Source of the DNA: Terriglobia bacterium
Lineage (GTDB): Bacteria > Acidobacteriota > Terriglobia > Bryobacterales > Bryobacteraceae
DNA length: 64,000 nucleotides
Direction: 5' to 3'
Assembly: GCA_021325175.1 (NCBI GenBank)
Contig: JAJPHS010000056.1
Span: 18,843-82,842 of the forward strand
Shown: positions 10,663-20,055 of the stretch, one piece after another
Position numbering within the stretch: position 1 is the stretch's first letter
How the letters are laid out: the number at the start of each line of letters is the position of its first letter
Position numbers and translations under genes: made by a program
Notes under the pieces: model-generated
The model's input: only the letters and a program-made list of their open reading frames with translations
Database searches by the model: none
What the model was told of the DNA's origin: nothing

Positions 10663-12000
10663 ATGCCCGGCGAAACGCGCGCGCTCGCGGAATTTCTCGC
10701 AACCACCACTTCCCTGCCCGACGCTGCGCTGGAACACACGCGCCGGGCGGTTCTCGATTGGCTGGGCTCCGCGCTCGCCGGATCGATCGAGCCGCCCGCG
10801 CGCATGGCCCAGCGCGTTGCGGCGAGTTTCGGCGCTTCCGATGAAGCGACCATTTTTTCGGCGCCCCGATCCAGCGCGCCCGCGGCAGCTTTCGCCAACG
10901 GAGTCGCCTCGCATATCCTTGAATACGATGACGTGCATAAAGGCTCGACGTTGCACGCGGCCGCGCCGGTGATTCCCGCGGCGCTGGCCATCGCCGAACG
11001 GGAGCACGCCAACGGAGGCGCGTTTCTGCTCGCGGTCGCCCTTGGCTACGAGGCCGCGCTGCGCGTCGGAGAGGCCGTAAATCCGAGCCATTATCGCTTC
11101 TGGCATCCGACCGGGACCGCCGCCACTTTCGGGGCCGCGGCCGCCGCGGGATCGCTCCTCGGCCTCAACGCGGATCAAATGCAAAACGCCCTCGGCAGCG
11201 CCGGAACACAGGCCGCCGGGCTGTGGGAGTTCAACGCCGAAGGAGCGATGAGCAAGCATCTGCATCCCGGCAAGGCGGCGTTGAACGGGCTGATCGCCGC
11301 CGATCTGGCGCGCGCGGGATTTACCGGCGCCTCGCGGGTGCTCGAAGGCGATCGCGGATTTTTTCGCGCAATGAGCCAGGCGCACGACGCGTCGCGGATC
11401 ACAGATGGGCTGGGCCGGCAGTGGAAAATCGCGGAAAATTGCTACAAGCTCCATTCCTGCTGCGGCCACACGCACACCGCGATCGATGTCGCGCTCGATC
11501 TCCGGCCATCGGCCGGAATCGCCGGGATCGAAATTGAAACTTACGGTCCCGGATTTGAAATCGTGAAGCAGATGAATCCCCGGACACCGTATCAGGCCAA
11601 ATTCAGCATCGCCTATTGCGTCGCGGCCGCTCTGGCGGAAGGGCGCGCCGGCTTGGAGCAATTTTCCGACGATCGCTTTGGACCGGAAGGCGTACGCGAC
11701 CCGAAAATCGCCGCGCTGCTCCGGCGCACGCAGGTTCGAGTCGCGCCCGACCTTACCGCGAAATATCCGGCGGCGTGGCCCTCGCGCGTCGCGATCAAAC
11801 TGGCCGATGGGACGATCTTGCGAGGCGCCTCCGATTATCCGCGTGGGAATCCGGAGAATCCGGTCTCGACAAAGACACTCGAGGACAAATTCATGTCGCT
11901 CGTCGCCCCGCGCTTCGGTGAACAACTCGCCAATCGCGCCCGAACGGCCTGGTTCGAAATTGAATCCGCGAGAGACATGTCTCAGGTTTTTTCGCAGTAG
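10663..12000 (+). CDS. MmgE/PrpD family protein
   Basis: The 445-residue protein has the all-helical N-terminal domain of MmgE/PrpD proteins, with LDWLGSALAG, ASHILEYDDVHKGSTLHAAAPVIPAAL, and HPTGTAATFGAAAAAG as family landmarks, then KLHSCCGHTH before the small C-terminal domain. PrpD dehydrates 2-methylcitrate, and other members act on related hydroxyacids such as cis-aconitate. No prpB or prpC lies nearby, so the methylcitrate cycle is not supported by context. It ends the run starting at 7620 and is probably co-transcribed with the TPP enzyme gene. Confidence 0.85.
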   Translation: MPGETRALAEFLATTTSLPDAALEHTRRAVLDWLGSALAGSIEPPARMAQRVAASFGASDEATIFSAPRSSAPAAAFANGVASHILEYDDVHKGSTLHAAAPVIPAALAIAEREHANGGAFLLAVALGYEAALRVGEAVNPSHYRFWHPTGTAATFGAAAAAGSLLGLNADQMQNALGSAGTQAAGLWEFNAEGAMSKHLHPGKAALNGLIAADLARAGFTGASRVLEGDRGFFRAMSQAHDASRITDGLGRQWKIAENCYKLHSCCGHTHTAIDVALDLRPSAGIAGIEIETYGPGFEIVKQMNPRTPYQAKFSIAYCVAAALAEGRAGLEQFSDDRFGPEGVRDPKIAALLRRTQVRVAPDLTAKYPAAWPSRVAIKLADGTILRGASDYPRGNPENPVSTKTLEDKFMSLVAPRFGEQLANRARTAWFEIESARDMSQVFSQ

Positions 12001-12054
12001 GGTCCATAGACGGGACAAGTACACCTGGAAGCGCTGTGATCCTGCCCGCTGTAA

Positions 12055-12060
12055 TAAAAT
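12055..12060 (+). promoter_or_regulatory. -10 hexamer TAAAAT before a leaderless-type start
   Basis: TAAAAT is separated by TGAGCC (6 nt) from ATG 12067. The same layout (TAAAAT, then a 6-7-nt spacer containing GCC, then ATG) occurs before the genes at 54729 and 61151. Confidence 0.45.
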
Positions 12061-12066
12061 TGAGCC

Positions 12067-12447
12067 ATGACGCGGCGGATTCTATTCTTCACCTTCGCGG
12101 CGATTTTGCTTATTCCCGGCGCACAGGGCAAGGAGCAGCAGGATTTGCGCGAGCGGGTTCGCGACGGCGTTGAGCGGACCGATAAGGACATCCAGAACGC
12201 CATTCCTCGCGAGAAACTCAACCCGGCGCAGCGCGAGCGCCTTGCGGCTGCGCTCAAAGATCTGCGCGAGGTGCGGGAAGCCGTCAACGGAACCGATTGG
12301 CAAGGAAAACGCGACGTGCTGGAGCGAGCCGTCGAAAATATCGATTACCTGAATAAAAACGCGCCGATCGATGAAGGAGACAAGCAAACGCTCGGCATCG
12401 ACTTGTTTACTTTGCGTTCGATTCTCGATTCCTGGAAAAAACCGTAG
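12067..12447 (+). CDS. Small secreted protein of unknown function
   Basis: This 126-residue protein begins with a clear Sec signal (MTRRILFFTFAAILLIPGAQG). The mature part is highly charged and helical, with an acidic and basic heptad-like pattern (LRERVRDGVERTDKDIQ, LAAALKDLREVREAVNG). I recognise no domain. Its stop lies 3 bp from the stop of the convergent P1 peptidase. Size, signal and composition suggest a periplasmic helical protein. It has its own probable leaderless start rather than being read from the PrpD run. Confidence 0.75.
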   Translation: MTRRILFFTFAAILLIPGAQGKEQQDLRERVRDGVERTDKDIQNAIPREKLNPAQRERLAAALKDLREVREAVNGTDWQGKRDVLERAVENIDYLNKNAPIDEGDKQTLGIDLFTLRSILDSWKKP

Positions 12448-12450
12448 CGA

Positions 12451-13410
12451 CTATTTCTTCAAGCCCGGCAAGCCGCCGAGCGTGGGCGCCAGCCGCACCG
12501 CCCGCAAAATCGATTCCGCTACAGCCTCCGCCGCTGCGACCCCCAGCGCATCGATCGGCATCTTCCGCTCGCCCATCGACAGCGCGATGACCAGATCGCC
12601 ATCAGACATGGTATTGACGGGATCGATCGTGCGCGCCATTCCCAAGCTCGCCAGTTGCGCGAGCTTGGTCGCTTCTACTTTATTGAGCGAAGCATTGGTC
12701 GCGACCACAACCAGCGAAGTATTTTGCGGCGCGGGACGGAGGCGCGCGCCGGATTTCATCAGCGCCGCCGCGTCGGCGAACTCCATGCTGTCCGGCGATT
12801 TCCTTGCGCCCGCCACGATTTTTCCGGTTTTGGGATCGCGCACATCTCCCAAAGCGTTCACCGCCGCGAGCGCCGAAACCTTGATGCCGTCGTTCAGCTC
12901 CACCGTGAACGAGCCGATCCCGGATTTCATCGCGTTCTTCATCCCAAGGATTTTTCCCACGGTGGCGCCGGCGCCCGCGCCGACGGCGCCCTCCGGAACC
13001 GGCCCGGCGGTGGCCGCCGCGCACGCCGATTCGCCCATCTCCCGCGTCGGCCGCGCGCTTAATTTGCCCATCCCTAAATCAAACAAAATCGCGGCCGGAA
13101 CAATCGGGATACGCGCATTTCCGAACTTAAATCCGATTCCTTTATGCTCCAGAAATCGCCGCACGCCGCTTGCCGCTTCCAGGCCGAAGGCGCTGCGCCC
13201 GGCGAGCGACACGGCGTGAATGCGATCGGTAACGTGAAGCGGATTCAGCACATCCCATTCTTCGGTGCCGGTGGCCGATCCGCGAATATCGCCGCCCGCA
13301 ACCGCGCCCGCCTCGCATAGTACGACCGTGCAGCCCGTCAATCCGTCATAATCGGTAACGTGACCTACCAGGATTCCCTCAATATCGGTCAGGCCTTTCA
13401 CAGTAATCAC
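12451..13410 (-). CDS. P1 (S58) family peptidase, DmpA/NylC-like
   Basis: The 319-residue protein matches the self-cleaving P1 hydrolase family: GLTDIEGILVGHVTD at the start, GGDIRGSATGT, a Gly/Ala-rich centre, and the maturation site QNTSLVVVATN. In NylC-type enzymes the chain breaks between Asn and Thr, and that Thr becomes the nucleophile; Asn230-Thr231 are the candidates. Members cleave aminopeptide or amide bonds, such as D-amino-acid peptides and beta-peptides. No signal peptide is seen. The start is GTG 13410; GTG 13401 also fits, as it lies 9 nt after a TAACAT hexamer. It is divergent from the Mla operon, with 32 bp between starts. Confidence 0.86.
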   Translation of the reverse strand: MITVKGLTDIEGILVGHVTDYDGLTGCTVVLCEAGAVAGGDIRGSATGTEEWDVLNPLHVTDRIHAVSLAGRSAFGLEAASGVRRFLEHKGIGFKFGNARIPIVPAAILFDLGMGKLSARPTREMGESACAAATAGPVPEGAVGAGAGATVGKILGMKNAMKSGIGSFTVELNDGIKVSALAAVNALGDVRDPKTGKIVAGARKSPDSMEFADAAALMKSGARLRPAPQNTSLVVVATNASLNKVEATKLAQLASLGMARTIDPVNTMSDGDLVIALSMGERKMPIDALGVAAAEAVAESILRAVRLAPTLGGLPGLKK

Positions 13411-13430
13411 ATGTTAGCATCGTCATCAAC

Positions 13431-13436
13431 GGGGGA
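13431..13436 (+). promoter_or_regulatory. Shine-Dalgarno GGGGGA deciding a TTG start
   Basis: GGGGGA lies 6 nt upstream of TTG 13443. This is one of the clearer ribosome-binding sites in the window and supports the rare TTG start of the Mla-type permease. Confidence 0.6.
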
Positions 13437-13442
13437 CCTCGA

Positions 13443-14197
<755 letters not shown>

Positions 14198-14201
<4 letters not shown>

Positions 14202-15013
14202 GCGAACCGGAGATTCTGCGCTTTGACAACGTGAGTTTAAAGTTCGAGGACACGCCGGCGCTCGATCAGGTTTCGTTTCGCATCACTCCGGGCGAAACCG
14301 TCATCATTTATGGCGTAGCCGGCAGCGGCAAAACCACACTGCTCAAAACCGCGCTGGGACTGCTGAAGCCGGATTCCGGCCGCATTTACGCCTTCGGCGA
14401 GGATGTGACCGACTTCACCGAGCCCGAATGGTTCCAGATGCGGGCGCGCATGGGAATTCTGTTTCAGGAAGGCGGGCTGTTCGATTCCATGACCATCGCC
14501 GAAAACGTTGCATATCCCCTGCTCAATTCGGTTGCCGCACGCGCCTCCCGCAACCACCATGGCGAAGTGGAGGAAAAAGTGCGCCAGGCTCTTCGCTTTG
14601 TGGATTTGGAGCAGACGCTCGATAAATTTCCGAGCGAGCTTTCCGGCGGCATGCGGCGCCGCGTAGGAATCGCGCGCGCCATCGTCACCGAGCCGCGCCT
14701 GGTGCTTTACGACTCGCCCACCGCCGGGCTGGATCCCATTACCGCCTACACCATCATCAGCCTGATTTTGAAAGAGCGGGATACGTTGAATGCCTCCGCG
14801 CTCCTGGTGACGCATCGTTTTCAGGATGGGCACCTTATGGCAAAATTTCGCTACAATCCGAGCAGTGGGCAGATTGAGGCGGCCTCGCAAAACGGGGGCA
14901 ATGCGGCGCGAACCAGGTTTTTCGTCATGAATGGAGGGCGCCTTGTCTTCGAGGGTAGTCTGGCTGATCTGGCGGCCGCCAAAGATCCCTACGTGAAAAA
15001 ATTCGCGAAATGA
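14198..15013 (+). CDS. mlaF: Mla-type ABC transporter ATPase with Ser in place of the Walker B Glu
   Basis: The start is ATG 14198 in an ATGA overlap with the permease; the frame is open further upstream but lacks family similarity there. The protein has 271 residues. Walker A is GVAGSGKTT, the signature is LSGGMRRRVG, the Walker B/D-loop is LVLYDSPTAGLDP and the switch is VTHRF. The residue after the Walker B Asp is Ser173, where ABC ATPases usually have the catalytic Glu. An insertion of about 20 polar residues follows the switch His. It should power the lipid transporter, with the caveat on the missing Glu. Confidence 0.92.
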
Positions 15014-15024
15014 AGCGTTAACGG

Positions 15025-16119
15025 ATGCCGCAACGAACCAGAGTCAAATGGGCGGAGTTGCGCGTGGGCCTGATGGCCATCGCCGCCCTGACCTTGCTCG
15101 GATATCTAATTTTTCTGCTCACCGGGTCGGGTGGCTTCTGGGAGAGCACGTCAAAAGTCTATACGTATCTCGGCGATTCGGGCGATCTTGCGGCGGGCGC
15201 TCCGGTGCGGCTGAACGGCATCGTCGTAGGCAAGGTCAGCAATGTCGCGCTCTCCGGATCCGATAATCCCCAGCGGGTGATAAAAGTTGAGCTGGACATC
15301 AACACGAAATTTCTCAAGGATATTCCCGTCGACTCGCAGGCGCAGATCGCGCAGGGGAATCTGCTCGGCACCAAGTACATCAATATCACGAAGGGCCGCA
15401 GCCCGCAAACCATCAAGCCCGGCGCGGAGGTTCCGAGCACCAACGTCGCCGAGTTTGAAGACGTCGTGCGGCAGAGCTATTCCGCGGTCGCCGCGCTGCA
15501 AGGCATTCTCACCAGAGTGGATCAATTGCTCAACGAAGTGCAGTCCGGACAGGGGACCATCGGCAAGTTCCTGGTGGATCCGACGCTCTACGACAAAGCC
15601 GTCGGCGTGGTGAACGAAGGACAGAAGCTGATCGGCGCGCTCAATTCCAACAAGGGCACGATTCCGAAACTGATCAACGATGACACGCTCTACAATGATT
15701 TGCGCGGCACTCTGGCGCGCGTGACTACGCTGATGGATGGAATCGAGCAGGGACAGGGCACGGTCGGCAAGCTGATCAAAGACCCGGCCATGTATGACGA
15801 CGCCCGCGCCACCATCGGCGATCTGCGAAAAGCGATCGCGGGAATTCAGCGGACCATCGACACCATCAATTCGGGAAAGGGAACGATCGGCGCGCTGGTG
15901 AACAACGGCGATCTGCATGATCAACTGAGCTCGTCGCTGCAACGGATGAATACGCTGCTTGATAAAATCAACAGCGGCCAGGGAACCATCGGGCTGCTGA
16001 TGAACGATCCTTCGCTTTATCAGTCGCTCAACGGCGCCACCAGCGAGTTGCATGGGCTGCTTGAGGATTTCCGCGCGAACCCAAAGAAATTTTTGCATAT
16101 TAAATTGGGATTGTTCTAG
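15025..16119 (+). CDS. mlaD: MCE/MlaD-family lipid-binding protein with 34-residue C-terminal repeats
   Basis: The 364-residue protein has one N-terminal membrane anchor (about 14-35), an MCE domain (about 40-120; GDLAAGAPVRLNGIVVGKV, NLLGTKYINIT) and a long helical tail. The tail holds five copies of a G-[QK]-G-T-[IV] motif, mostly continuing as G-x-L-x-x-D-x-x-L-Y, beginning near residues 174, 208, 242, 283 and 317, spaced 34, 34, 41 and 34. MCE proteins assemble as hexamers that bind or tunnel lipid in the periplasm. The repeats may extend the hexamer barrel or bridge toward the outer membrane (inference). It follows the ATPase gene by 11 bp. Confidence 0.9.
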   Translation: MPQRTRVKWAELRVGLMAIAALTLLGYLIFLLTGSGGFWESTSKVYTYLGDSGDLAAGAPVRLNGIVVGKVSNVALSGSDNPQRVIKVELDINTKFLKDIPVDSQAQIAQGNLLGTKYINITKGRSPQTIKPGAEVPSTNVAEFEDVVRQSYSAVAALQGILTRVDQLLNEVQSGQGTIGKFLVDPTLYDKAVGVVNEGQKLIGALNSNKGTIPKLINDDTLYNDLRGTLARVTTLMDGIEQGQGTVGKLIKDPAMYDDARATIGDLRKAIAGIQRTIDTINSGKGTIGALVNNGDLHDQLSSSLQRMNTLLDKINSGQGTIGLLMNDPSLYQSLNGATSELHGLLEDFRANPKKFLHIKLGLF

Positions 16120-16150
16120 TGTTCCGGCGCGGAGCTTCGGCTGTATTTTC

Positions 16151-16930
16151 ATGCGTAAACTCGTTGTAAATGCCGATGATTTCGGCTTTACGCGCGACGT
16201 GAACGAAGGTATCGTCGAGGCGCATCGCAACGGCATTCTGACCGCGGCGACGATCATGGCCACCGGCGATGCGTTCGACGACGCGGTGCGGCTGGCGAAG
16301 GAAAATCCCACGCTCGATATCGGCTGCCATCTGGTGCTGGTTGGATCGCCGGGATTGCCGGATTCGATCGCCAGGCTGGTGCTGTCGCTGGGCCGAATCG
16401 GCATTTACCAGGAATTGTCCGCGCAGGTCCGCAAGATCATTGGCGCGGGCCTGCATCCGACACATCTGGACACGCACAAGCACACGCATCTGCTTCCGCC
16501 GGTGCTCGATGCGGTGGCGCGCATCTCGCAGGAATATTCGATCCCTTGGGTTCGCCGGCCTTTCGATTTTCCGCTGCACGCGAGCGGGGTCGGATGGAAG
16601 CGGCGCGCCGTCAATCGGGCGCTCGGCGGAGCTCGCGCGCGATTCGCCCGAGTTCTGGCGCGGCGCGGCTGCCGCTCCACCGATCACTTCGCGGGATTTC
16701 AAATTACGGGCAAATATAATGCAGCGGAGCTGGCGGCCCTGATCCGCGCGCTGCCGGAAGGCGTGACGGAGTTTATGTGCCACCCCGGTTTTTGCACCGA
16801 TGAATTGCGCGCGGCCCGAACCCGGCTCAAGGAAAGCCGCGAGCGGGAGCTGCGCGCGCTGACCTCGCCCGCGGTTCGCGCCGCGGTCGATGAGGCGGGC
16901 GTGAAGCTGGCCAGCTATCGCGAGCTTTGA
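16151..16930 (+). CDS. ChbG/HpnK (YdjC) family carbohydrate deacetylase
   Basis: The 259-residue protein starts at ATG 16151 with KLVVNADDFGF, which supplies the catalytic and metal-binding Asp residues of YdjC enzymes. HLDTHKHTHLLP provides further metal-binding His residues, and the late motif is EFMCHPG. Enzymes of this family remove acetyl groups from N-acetylated sugars, for example in chito-oligosaccharides or hopanoid glycolipids. No hpn genes are nearby, so the substrate remains open. It follows mlaD by 31 bp and could be read with it. Its end overlaps the convergent TetR gene by 16 bp. Confidence 0.86.
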   Translation: MRKLVVNADDFGFTRDVNEGIVEAHRNGILTAATIMATGDAFDDAVRLAKENPTLDIGCHLVLVGSPGLPDSIARLVLSLGRIGIYQELSAQVRKIIGAGLHPTHLDTHKHTHLLPPVLDAVARISQEYSIPWVRRPFDFPLHASGVGWKRRAVNRALGGARARFARVLARRGCRSTDHFAGFQITGKYNAAELAALIRALPEGVTEFMCHPGFCTDELRAARTRLKESRERELRALTSPAVRAAVDEAGVKLASYREL

Positions 16931-17538
16931 TCGGCGTGAATCCCGTCCAGCGCCTGCGCGATCACGGTATCGATGACGCGATCCGGATCGATCCAGGGGA
17001 AGCGCGGTTTGGCGATGAGCAGGGAGGTGATTCCGTGAATCGTCGCCCATAATGCCCGCGCGCTGGCCTCAAGATCGCTTACCTGGATGCGTCCCTGACG
17101 TTGGCACTCCCGGAGCACGCCGCGCAGATGATCAAACGCCTTTTCGCCGGCGGCGTGGGCCCGCGGGCAGCGCTCGGGATCGTCGAACGGCTGCGGCATC
17201 ATGAACGAGACCTGATAAGAGTTCGAATGCTTGCGTCCGAACTCGATGTAGGCGCGAAGTCCGGCGCGCAGCCGTTCCACCGGATCAGCAATCGTCTGAT
17301 CCAATTCGGTTTGCCTGCGGATCAGGCGCGCCAGCGTTTCTTCGCACAGGCAGTCGAGCAGATCGGCTTTGTCCTGGAAATAAAGATAAATCGTGGTGGG
17401 CGAGTATTCGATCTTTTCCGCGATTTTGCGCATGGAAACGTTCTCGAAGCCCTCGCGCACGAACAGGTCGCGAGCCGCCTCGAGAATTTCCTCGCGAAGT
17501 TCTCTTTTCTCGCGGAGCCGACGTTCTTGAACACCCAT
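16915..17538 (-). CDS. TetR-family transcriptional regulator
   Basis: The 207-residue protein has a classic TetR N-terminus: ILEAARDLFVREGFENVSMRKIAEKIEYSPTTIYLYFQDKADLL at about residues 18-62, which holds the helix-turn-helix. The C-terminal part is helical and carries ligand and dimer functions in this family; the ligand is not readable. Its last 16 bp overlap the convergent deacetylase gene. The gene upstream on the same strand is an SDR ending 85 bp away. No clear palindromic operator was found in that spacer. Confidence 0.9.
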   Translation of the reverse strand: MGVQERRLREKRELREEILEAARDLFVREGFENVSMRKIAEKIEYSPTTIYLYFQDKADLLDCLCEETLARLIRRQTELDQTIADPVERLRAGLRAYIEFGRKHSNSYQVSFMMPQPFDDPERCPRAHAAGEKAFDHLRGVLRECQRQGRIQVSDLEASARALWATIHGITSLLIAKPRFPWIDPDRVIDTVIAQALDGIHADQSSR

Positions 17539-17623
17539 GGATTACGCGTCAACTCTAGCGTAGCCTACTCGGCTTGTAAAGGGGGGCGAATGTCCGAGGG
17601 CGGATTGCTCCCACAAGGCGTAC

Positions 17624-18706
17624 TCACCCTTGATTCAATTCCGTCGCCGCCGACCTGCCTAGCGTCGTGAACAACCGGAAAATACCCTTGAAGCTCTCGT
17701 TCAGCACCTTACCCGCAATCAGCGTCTTGGTTCCCTCCGGATGCGGCAGCACGTATTCATTCACTCCCGCCATCAGGTGCCGCGTCACCTCGGGAAACAT
17801 GGCCTCCATCCGCACCAGCAGTTTCGCCGGCCAGGTGATCGTCAGCGTCATCCGGCCCGCTTCCACCGCGCGCCGGATTTTTCGAGCGGCGTAATGGGCC
17901 GGCGCCGAGAATCCCGGAAGATTCGCCGCCAGGCCGAACCAGGTGAACTCGTGCGCCGCGTCGCCCTTGAATTGCGCTTTCAAATACGACCCGGTCCGCA
18001 TCAATCCCGGAACCACGGTCAAGACGCGAATCCGCTCGCGGTCCAGCTCCGCGGCCAGCCCGTCGGAAAATGCGACGAAGGCGAACTTCGCGCAGCAATA
18101 AGGGATCAGCCGCGGCACCGCGACGCGGCCGCCAACCGACGTCACGTTGACGATGTGGCCGCCGCGCTGCCTTCTCATGTGCGGCAGGACTTCCAGGGTG
18201 AGATCCACCGGACCCCAAAACATCGTGGCCATGGCCGATTCGAAATCGGCGCGCTCCAGGCTTTCCACCGGCGCCACGCGCATCTCGCCGGCATTGTTCA
18301 CCAGAATGTCGATCCGCCCGAAGCGCTCCATCACGTCCCGGATCATGCCCGCGATATCCGCGCGCTGCGTCACATCGCAGACGAATGTCGCCACCTCGCG
18401 GCCCACGCGGTGTAGCCGCCGTTCCGCTTCGTCCAGCTCGTGCCGGTCCCGGGCGCAGATCGCAATCCGGCACCCGGCCTTGCCGAACTCGCGCGCCATC
18501 GCCAGCCCCAGCCCGCGCGATCCGCCGGTAATCAGCACGACCTTCCCGCGTAAATCCACCGCGCGCCGCACCAGCAGCCCGGTCAATTTGCGAACCGCGT
18601 ACAAGCCCGCGATCGCCGCCGCCGTCCCGCCCGCCGCCGAAATCACAGCCGCGGGAATCACGATTCGTCTCCAGCGCATGTACATCAGATTCGCCTTCCG
18701 TCGCAT
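17624..18706 (-). CDS. Membrane-anchored SDR-family oxidoreductase
   Basis: The 360-residue protein starts with a positively charged segment and a hydrophobic helix (about 15-36). The classical SDR core follows, with ITGGSRGLGLAMA, DVTQ, VNNAGEM and the catalytic Ser-Tyr-Lys in NVTSVGG and YCCAKFA. Such anchored SDRs act on membrane-associated lipids, sterols or quinones using NAD(P)H. The C-terminal 100 residues form an extension with several hydrophobic stretches that I do not recognise. It may be expressed with the downstream TetR gene. Confidence 0.88.
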   Translation of the reverse strand: MRRKANLMYMRWRRIVIPAAVISAAGGTAAAIAGLYAVRKLTGLLVRRAVDLRGKVVLITGGSRGLGLAMAREFGKAGCRIAICARDRHELDEAERRLHRVGREVATFVCDVTQRADIAGMIRDVMERFGRIDILVNNAGEMRVAPVESLERADFESAMATMFWGPVDLTLEVLPHMRRQRGGHIVNVTSVGGRVAVPRLIPYCCAKFAFVAFSDGLAAELDRERIRVLTVVPGLMRTGSYLKAQFKGDAAHEFTWFGLAANLPGFSAPAHYAARKIRRAVEAGRMTLTITWPAKLLVRMEAMFPEVTRHLMAGVNEYVLPHPEGTKTLIAGKVLNESFKGIFRLFTTLGRSAATELNQG

Positions 18707-18761
18707 TCGTTTCGAAAAACGTTACACATCCCGGGTTTAAAATGTTTGGAAGAAATCACTT

Positions 18762-19259
18762 GTGTCCACCTCCCGCACGATGCCCGGCGGTTTCGCCGAT
18801 CGCTCCTCGCTGGCCCGCGGTCCGAATGGCCGGCCGCTCTGCCGCTGGTGCAATCTTGAAATTCCGGCGGGCCGCTACACGTTTTGTTCCGATTTTTGCG
18901 TCCACGAATGGCGCCTGCGCACCGATCCCGGTTATTTACGGGAGCAGGTTTTCCTGCGCGACCACGGCATCTGCGCCTTGTGCCGGATCGACACCGGCGC
19001 CGCATTCATCGAGCTCAAGCGCGCCCGCGGCGTCCATCGTTTGAGACTGCTCCAATATTGGGGGCTGAAACGTTGCTCCCGCAAGTCGCTTTGGGATGCC
19101 GATCACATCGTCCCCGTCGTCGAGGGTGGCGGGGAGTGCGATCTCGAAAACATCCGCACCCTCTGCCTGCTCTGCCATCGCCGCCAAACTCAGCAGTTGC
19201 GCCACCGCCTCGCCTTACAGAACGGCGCGATTGTTCGCCCCGAAACTTCTGGCGATTAA
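18762..19259 (+). CDS. HNH endonuclease-domain protein
   Basis: The start is GTG 18762; ATG 18780 is an alternative. The 165-residue protein has two zinc modules: CRWC with CSDFC near the N-terminus and CALC plus CLLCH around an HNH core, DADHIVPVVEGGGECDLENIRTLC. The HNH fold normally cleaves DNA with a single metal ion. The first zinc module resembles those in HNH proteins related to the ZRANB3 nuclease domain. No restriction, phage or toxin genes flank it, so a housekeeping or repair role is possible. A TAAAAT hexamer lies 18 nt upstream. Confidence 0.82.
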   Translation: MSTSRTMPGGFADRSSLARGPNGRPLCRWCNLEIPAGRYTFCSDFCVHEWRLRTDPGYLREQVFLRDHGICALCRIDTGAAFIELKRARGVHRLRLLQYWGLKRCSRKSLWDADHIVPVVEGGGECDLENIRTLCLLCHRRQTQQLRHRLALQNGAIVRPETSGD

Positions 19260-19263
19260 ATCT

Positions 19264-20055
19264 CTACGGCCGCGGCCGGGGCGTTGCGTCGCCCGGGATC
19301 AACCCCAGCGACCATTTCACCGCCTCGCGATACATCGCCTGCACATCGGGCCGCGTCCAGGATTCCGCCGTATGCCCGAATGTCGAATAAAACACGCGTC
19401 CCTTGCCGTACATCTTTGCCCACGCCACCGGGAAATCTTTATCGGTTCGCTTCACCAGCGGATTCTTCAGATCGATTTTCGTCTCATCCAACCGCGCTAA
19501 AACGCGCGTTTTTTCACGCGAAAAGTCCTTAGTTGGCTCATAAATCTCATCTTCAATCACGAACTCGCGCGGAAACGCCTTCATCGCCGGAAAATTCGGA
19601 TCCTCCACGATCACCGGAGCTTGAAACACTCCCCAGGGGTGATTTTCAAACCACGCGCCCGTCATCTCGCCGAACTGCGGCCACTTGTAAAACGTATCGA
19701 TGGCCGAATGCAATCCCACGAAGCCTTTGCCGTCATCGTGAATGAAGCTCATCAGCGCGGCTTTCTGCTCGTCGTCGATGGCAAGCTCTCCCGTCGTATA
19801 AAACACAACCGCGTCGAAGAAATCAAGATTCTTCGCGTTCAGCGGCAGCTTCTTTTTCGTAATCAGTTGAGTATCGGTCCGGATGAACGTGTCCCATAAG
19901 CCGGTTTCCTTGCCGAGCTTCCAGATGGTCGCCAGCCCGTCGGTGGTTTCGTCATGCTGATATCCGGCCGCCGCGCCGATCGCCAGAACTTTTTTTCGCG
20001 GCTGTGCATCAAGCGCCAGCGCGAGGAGCAGCAAAAATGCGGCAGCGCGCGTCAT
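19264..20055 (-). CDS. Secreted ThuA-domain protein
   Basis: The start is ATG 20055, in an ATGA overlap with the upstream PD40 gene; the longer open frame is an artefact. The 263-residue protein has a signal peptide (MTRAAAFLLLLALALDA) and then a ThuA-like class I amidotransferase-fold domain: KKVLAIGAAAGYQHDETT, FDAVVFYTTGEL, GKGFVGLHSAIDT, GAWFENHPWG, GKGRVFYSTFGHT. ThuA-like proteins occur with sugar-catabolic genes, but the reaction is unclear. It is probably periplasmic, as is its overlapping partner. Confidence 0.87.
   Translation of the reverse strand: MTRAAAFLLLLALALDAQPRKKVLAIGAAAGYQHDETTDGLATIWKLGKETGLWDTFIRTDTQLITKKKLPLNAKNLDFFDAVVFYTTGELAIDDEQKAALMSFIHDDGKGFVGLHSAIDTFYKWPQFGEMTGAWFENHPWGVFQAPVIVEDPNFPAMKAFPREFVIEDEIYEPTKDFSREKTRVLARLDETKIDLKNPLVKRTDKDFPVAWAKMYGKGRVFYSTFGHTAESWTRPDVQAMYREAVKWSLGLIPGDATPRPRP

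Noticed and set aside
17539..17623. TetR operator between the TetR and SDR genes
   Set aside because: TAGCGTAGCCTA and nearby bases only partly mirror each other; no convincing palindrome.
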